Positions 5,585-8,505 of a stretch of 8,505 nucleotides of DNA are shown piece after piece. The notes beneath the pieces were generated by a model. The model did not search any database. It was not told where the DNA came from and saw nothing but the letters and a program-made list of their open reading frames with translations. This DNA is from Thalassospiraceae bacterium (GTDB lineage: Bacteria > Pseudomonadota > Alphaproteobacteria > Rhodospirillales > Magnetovibrionaceae). The stretch is taken from NCBI GenBank assembly GCA_030638205.1, contig DAOWFB010000119.1, positions 1 to 8,505 on the forward strand, in the 5' to 3' direction. A program made the position numbers and the translations under genes. Position 1 is the stretch's first letter; the number at the start of each line of letters is the position of its first letter.

Positions 5585-6622
5585 ATGATGAAAAAGAAAT
5601 TCCTTCAGGCCCTTGATGGCCAAACAGTGACCCCGCCACCATTCTGGCTTATGCGTCAGGCTGGCCGTTATTTGCCTGAGTATATGAAAACAAGGGCAAA
5701 ATCGAAAAATTTTCTTAATTTTTGTTATTCGCCGGATCTTGCGGTTGAGGTAACTCTGCAGCCATTGCGTCGTTATGGCATGGACGCCGCGATTTTATTT
5801 TCTGATATTTTAGTTATTCCCGATGCCTTGGGGCAAAAAGTTGAATTTAAGACGGGTGAAGGACCGATTTTAGAGCCCATTACCAATGAAGCGGGATTGG
5901 AAAAACTAGATACCAAGCTTGACGGTTTTCATCAGCATTTAGCCCCGGTTTATGAAATTTTGCGAAGGCTATCCAAAGAAATACCACCTGAAACCGCACT
6001 AATTGGTTTTGCTGGCGCACCGTGGACGGTAGCAACTTACATGGTCGAAGGAAAAGGCAGCAAAAATTACGAAATTATACGTGGTATTGCCATTGGCGAT
6101 CCTGTCTTTTTTAGGCGATTAATTGATTTATTGGTTGATGCAACATCTAGTTATCTTATCGAACAAGTTAGAAACGGGGCCGAAGCATTACAACTTTTTG
6201 ATAGCTGGGCGGGCGTATTGGCGGAAAATGAATTTCGTCGTTGGGTGATTGAACCAAATGCAGAAATTGTTAGACGGGTTAAAAAAGTTCACCCGCAAGT
6301 AAAAATTATTGGCTTCCCCCGTGGGGCCGGGCCGATGTATGTGGATTTCGTAAAAGAAACAGGCGTTGATGGCGTAAGCGTTGATCAGACAGTACCGCTT
6401 GAATGGGTGCGTGATAATATTCAACCACATGTGACCGTTCAGGGAAACATGGACAACCTGCTGCTGGTTGCAGGTGGTGAGGCAATGGACGCCGAAGCCC
6501 GCCGCATAATTAATGTTTTGGGTGCTGGTCCATTTATTTTTAATCTTGGCCACGGCATAGTTCCCCATACTCCGCCGGAAAATGTTTCCCGCCTTGCGGA
6601 AATTATTCAGGGTAAAAAATAA
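5585..6622 (+). CDS. hemE: Uroporphyrinogen decarboxylase
   Basis: The 345-residue product decarboxylates the four acetate side chains of uroporphyrinogen III to give coproporphyrinogen III, in the cytosol and without a cofactor. The signature PPFWLMRQAGRYLPEY (18-33) holds the carboxylate-binding R24 and R28. LFSDILVIPDALG supplies the key Asp74. TYMVEG has Tyr152, FDSWAG has Ser207, and NLGHGIVPHTPPENV has His323. All correspond to residues known in the human enzyme. Length is normal. Two ATG codons in tandem (5585, 5588) open the gene, with no clear Shine-Dalgarno site in TGATAAAAGTTTGACCC. It starts the rightward operon next to the putative origin. In Caulobacter, hemE promoters lie within the origin and its transcription is tied to replication control. 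That link is inferred here from position alone. Confidence 0.98.
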   Translation: MMKKKFLQALDGQTVTPPPFWLMRQAGRYLPEYMKTRAKSKNFLNFCYSPDLAVEVTLQPLRRYGMDAAILFSDILVIPDALGQKVEFKTGEGPILEPITNEAGLEKLDTKLDGFHQHLAPVYEILRRLSKEIPPETALIGFAGAPWTVATYMVEGKGSKNYEIIRGIAIGDPVFFRRLIDLLVDATSSYLIEQVRNGAEALQLFDSWAGVLAENEFRRWVIEPNAEIVRRVKKVHPQVKIIGFPRGAGPMYVDFVKETGVDGVSVDQTVPLEWVRDNIQPHVTVQGNMDNLLLVAGGEAMDAEARRIINVLGAGPFIFNLGHGIVPHTPPENVSRLAEIIQGKK

Positions 6623-6639
6623 AATGGGCGAAGAATGAA

Positions 6640-7797
6640 ATGCTCAATCTTAAACAAGGCGGGCCTAAACAAGATGCAAAAAAACAAGGCGTGCAAAAAC
6701 TAGCTGTTGTGCTGTTTAATCTTGGCGGCCCCGATAGCCCGGATGCGGTAAAGCCGTTTTTATTTAATCTTTTCAACGACAAAGCAATTATAAGCGCACC
6801 CGCACCAATTCGTTGGTTGTTGGCTAAATGGATTTCTTTCAAGCGCGCACCTGTTGCCAAAAAAATATATGCAGAAATTGGCGGGCGTTCACCCATTCTT
6901 GAATTAACAAAGGCCCAGGCTCAGGCCCTTGAGGGTGTTTTAAAAACAAACATGGCCGAAACCGAAGCACAAGTTTTTGTCTCTATGCGCTATTGGCATC
7001 CGTTTGCTTCTGAAACAGCTGGGGCGGTAAAAAGCTTTGCCCCAGATAAAATAATTCTTCTTCCGCTTTACCCGCAGTATTCAACCACCACCACCAGATC
7101 ATCTTTTGACGAGTGGAAAATGGTGGCAAAAAAACTAGGCATAACAGCCGAGACAAAATCCATTTGTTGTTGGCCAACCGATCCGGGATTTATTGCGGCC
7201 GAAGCAAAATTATTAAACGAAGCAGTGGCCGTTGCCACAACCACCATTACGTCCGGCACACCGGTTGAAGTTTTGTTTTCTGCTCACGGCCTGCCTAAAC
7301 GCACGGTTGAGCGCACCGGCGACCCATACCCAGAACAGGTAGTGGCCGGTGCCAAGGCAATTGTAAGTGCTGCTGATAAGCTCGCCCCGGGGAACGCTGG
7401 TAAGTTTAGCTGGAAGGTAAGTTATCAAAGCAGGGTTGGCCCATTGGAGTGGATTGGGCCCGACACCGAAGATGAAATAAGGCGTGCCGGCAAAAGAAAG
7501 GCCGCACTTATAATTGTTCCGTTGGCGTTTGTTTCAGAACATTCTGAAACATTGGTTGAGCTAGATATTGAATATAAAGCGGTAGCAAAAAAAGCCGGGG
7601 TGAAAAATTATATTCGGGTTCCGGCGGTTGGCACACACCCTGATTTTATAAACGGTCTGGCAGGTCTTGTAAGTTCGGCATTGAGCGCAGATTGTGATCC
7701 ATCACCCGGTGCTGGCTGTGCGAACAGGTGCCAGCCCAAAGACAAGTCTGAAGCCCAGTCTGAAGCTATGGCTTGTCCGGCTGCTGTAGTTGAGTAA
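6640..7797 (+). CDS. hemH: Ferrochelatase, probably with an iron-sulfur cluster
   Basis: The 385-residue product inserts Fe2+ into the porphyrin ring. Diagnostic segments are LAVVLFNLGGPDSPDAVKPF (21-40), LLPLYPQYSTTTT (140-152), SAHGLPKRTVERTGDPY with catalytic His216, YQSRVGPLEWIGPDTED (262-278) and FVSEHSETLVELDIEY with the conserved acids E303 and E307. Cysteines sit at 176, 177, 352, 360, 364 and 379. One mid-protein cysteine plus three near the C-terminus resembles the [2Fe-2S] ferrochelatases known from Caulobacter and Mycobacterium. The first 19 residues are a Lys/Gln-rich extension made of pentapeptide repeats. A GTG at 6691 (codon 18) is an alternative start that would remove nearly all of it. 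Between hemE and this gene lies a 4-codon mini-ORF (ATG GGC GAA GAA TGA, 6624-6638) ending one base before the ATG. The second gene of the hem operon. Confidence 0.96.
   Translation: MLNLKQGGPKQDAKKQGVQKLAVVLFNLGGPDSPDAVKPFLFNLFNDKAIISAPAPIRWLLAKWISFKRAPVAKKIYAEIGGRSPILELTKAQAQALEGVLKTNMAETEAQVFVSMRYWHPFASETAGAVKSFAPDKIILLPLYPQYSTTTTRSSFDEWKMVAKKLGITAETKSICCWPTDPGFIAAEAKLLNEAVAVATTTITSGTPVEVLFSAHGLPKRTVERTGDPYPEQVVAGAKAIVSAADKLAPGNAGKFSWKVSYQSRVGPLEWIGPDTEDEIRRAGKRKAALIIVPLAFVSEHSETLVELDIEYKAVAKKAGVKNYIRVPAVGTHPDFINGLAGLVSSALSADCDPSPGAGCANRCQPKDKSEAQSEAMACPAAVVE
6652..6696 (+). repeat. Three 15-bp tandem repeats at the start of hemH
   Basis: AAACAAG recurs at 6652, 6667 and 6682 with an exact 15-base period. 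Units 1 and 3 share AAACAAGGCG. In frame they encode KQGGP, KQDAK and KQGVQ (residues 5-19), just before the conserved ferrochelatase fold. They add a basic, probably disordered N-terminus. Confidence 0.75.
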
Positions 7798-7798
7798 T

Positions 7799-7812
7799 AA
7801 TTAAGCTTAATT
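7799..7812. repeat. Perfect 14-bp palindrome between hemH and hemJ
   Basis: AATTAAGCTTAATT is fully self-complementary and is followed by T to 7816. A hairpin would have at most a short all-A/T stem, so a terminator is unlikely. It could be a dimeric regulator site, but chance is a fair explanation in an AT-rich spacer. Confidence 0.35.
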
Positions 7813-7833
7813 TTTTGAGGTAGGAAAAAACAG

Positions 7834-8271
7834 ATGCTCGAAGGAAATGCTTTTTTATGGGTAAAGGCGCTGCATATAATTGCGGTGATTGCATGGATGG
7901 CAGGGCTTTTATATTTGCCCCGGCTTTTCATCTATCATACCCAGTCTACCCGTGGCTCACAGGCGTCTGAAACTTTTAAGGTTATGGAGCGCCGCCTTCT
8001 TCGCGCCATCATGAATCCGGCAATGATTGCTACTTGGGTGTTTGGGTTGTGGATTTATGTTTCTTTGGGCGATCATTCTAACGTATGGATGCATATAAAG
8101 TTTGTCGGGGTAATTGGTCTTACCATTGCCCATGGGCTTATGGCCCGCTGGCGCAAGGATTTTGAGGCTGACCGCAATGTCCGCCCCGATATATTTTATC
8201 GCATTGCCAACGAGGTCCCCACAGCATTAATGATAATTATTGTTATTATGGTTGTTGTAAAACCGTTTTAA
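7834..8271 (+). CDS. hemJ: Protoporphyrinogen oxidase, HemJ type
   Basis: The 145-residue integral membrane protein oxidises protoporphyrinogen IX to protoporphyrin IX, the substrate of ferrochelatase. It is the HemJ (formerly UPF0093) form used by most alphaproteobacteria instead of HemG or HemY. Four hydrophobic helices lie near residues 8-30, 56-78, 86-103 and 123-142. Conserved features are WVKALHIIAVIAWMAGLLYLP (9-29) with His14, the RLFIYH segment (30-35), ERRLLRAIMNPAM (52-64), and HIKFVGVIGLTIAHGLM with H87, K89 and H100. The NEVPTALMIIIVIMVVVKP end is also typical. His14 is a likely haem ligand by family comparison. The start has a good ribosome site (TAGGA, 8 bases upstream). It follows hemH by 36 bp in the same operon, which thus encodes three of the late haem enzymes. 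Confidence 0.95.
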   Translation: MLEGNAFLWVKALHIIAVIAWMAGLLYLPRLFIYHTQSTRGSQASETFKVMERRLLRAIMNPAMIATWVFGLWIYVSLGDHSNVWMHIKFVGVIGLTIAHGLMARWRKDFEADRNVRPDIFYRIANEVPTALMIIIVIMVVVKPF

Positions 8272-8505
8272 GTATAAATACCCTGTATTTCTGTGCTTTT
8301 TTGCATATTAATGCGTATCCGAAACGAATTGTTGCTCTTGGTGGGCGGCCGTATAAACACTTCCTTTTTGACAAAACCACCTCCTTGGTCTAATTCTTTT
8401 TCAAGTATCCACGCAGCCCGTTCCAGGGCGCATATAATTTTCTTAAAGATTTTTCCTTAAAACGCACACAAAGCCCAATCCGGGCCACATCTCCCAATTA
8501 GCAAC
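8272..8505 (+). other. Non-coding tail after hemJ, possible leader of a downstream gene
   Basis: No protein family is recognisable here. In many alphaproteobacteria rho follows hemJ, so this may be its leader, but the window ends before any start codon I can recognise. A weak inverted repeat (AAATAC-CCT-GTATTT, 8276-8290) followed by six T at 8297-8302 is too A/T-rich and too far from the T run to be a convincing terminator. The longest frame is 49 codons from an ATG at 8311 to the stop at 8458-8460. It has no ribosome site or family signature. Confidence 0.45.
8368..8438 (+). promoter_or_regulatory. Candidate promoter elements downstream of hemJ
   Basis: A perfect -35 hexamer TTGACA lies at 8368-8373, with only a poor -10 (TAATTC) 17 bases on. 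A perfect -10 TATAAT lies at 8433-8438 but lacks a -35 at the right distance. The two good hexamers do not pair with each other, so at most one forms part of a promoter for the next gene. Confidence 0.25.

Noticed and set aside
8311..8460. 49-codon frame after hemJ as a small gene
   Set aside because: No ribosome site, no family resemblance, and composition like non-coding DNA; kept only as part of the unexplained stretch.
1..8505. A new defence, mobile or biosynthetic system
   Set aside because: Every sizeable gene belongs to a known housekeeping family in a familiar alphaproteobacterial order; no transposase, integrase, toxin-antitoxin pair or repeat array is visible.

Overview
This window is a core chromosomal segment of an alphaproteobacterium. 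I found no mobile element, phage gene, CRISPR array, tRNA or rRNA. The assignment rests on gene content and order. A Tim44-like gene, fxsA, secB, dnaQ, coaE, aroE and a DUF299 kinase/pyrophosphorylase gene lie on one side of an AT-rich gap, with hemE, hemH and hemJ on the other. This is the neighbourhood that flanks the replication origin in Caulobacter, Rickettsia and relatives. Coding DNA is of moderate GC, so a high-GC rhizobial or Caulobacter genome is unlikely. I cannot place it below class level.

Left part (1-2053): a Tim44-domain membrane protein gene runs leftward off the window edge. It diverges from fxsA and secB, which read rightward and converge on dnaQ with a 33-bp gap. Middle (2054-5092): ppsR, aroE, coaE and dnaQ form a leftward operon. 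ppsR/aroE and aroE/coaE each overlap by 4 bp (ATGA). A maf gene, often found between the DUF299 gene and aroE in this neighbourhood, is absent.

Gap (5093-5584): 492 bp without a gene, about 27-28% GC over 5341-5460 by direct count. It holds several DnaA-box-like 9-mers, including a composite module TTTTCCACA-NN-TTATCCC present twice on the same strand, and a 26-bp pure A/T run next to hemE. I interpret it as the chromosomal replication origin (oriC). The operons on each side read away from it.

Right part (5585-8271): hemE, hemH and hemJ supply three late steps of protoporphyrin-dependent haem synthesis: uroporphyrinogen decarboxylation, protoporphyrinogen oxidation (HemJ type) and iron insertion. 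The last 234 bp (8272-8505) hold no convincing gene; in many relatives rho follows hemJ, so this may be the rho leader.

I see no undescribed multi-gene system. The points worth following up are the origin with its duplicated DnaA-box module, the missing maf, the cysteine pattern of the ferrochelatase (possible [2Fe-2S] cluster), and small in-frame repeat expansions in HemH and FxsA.
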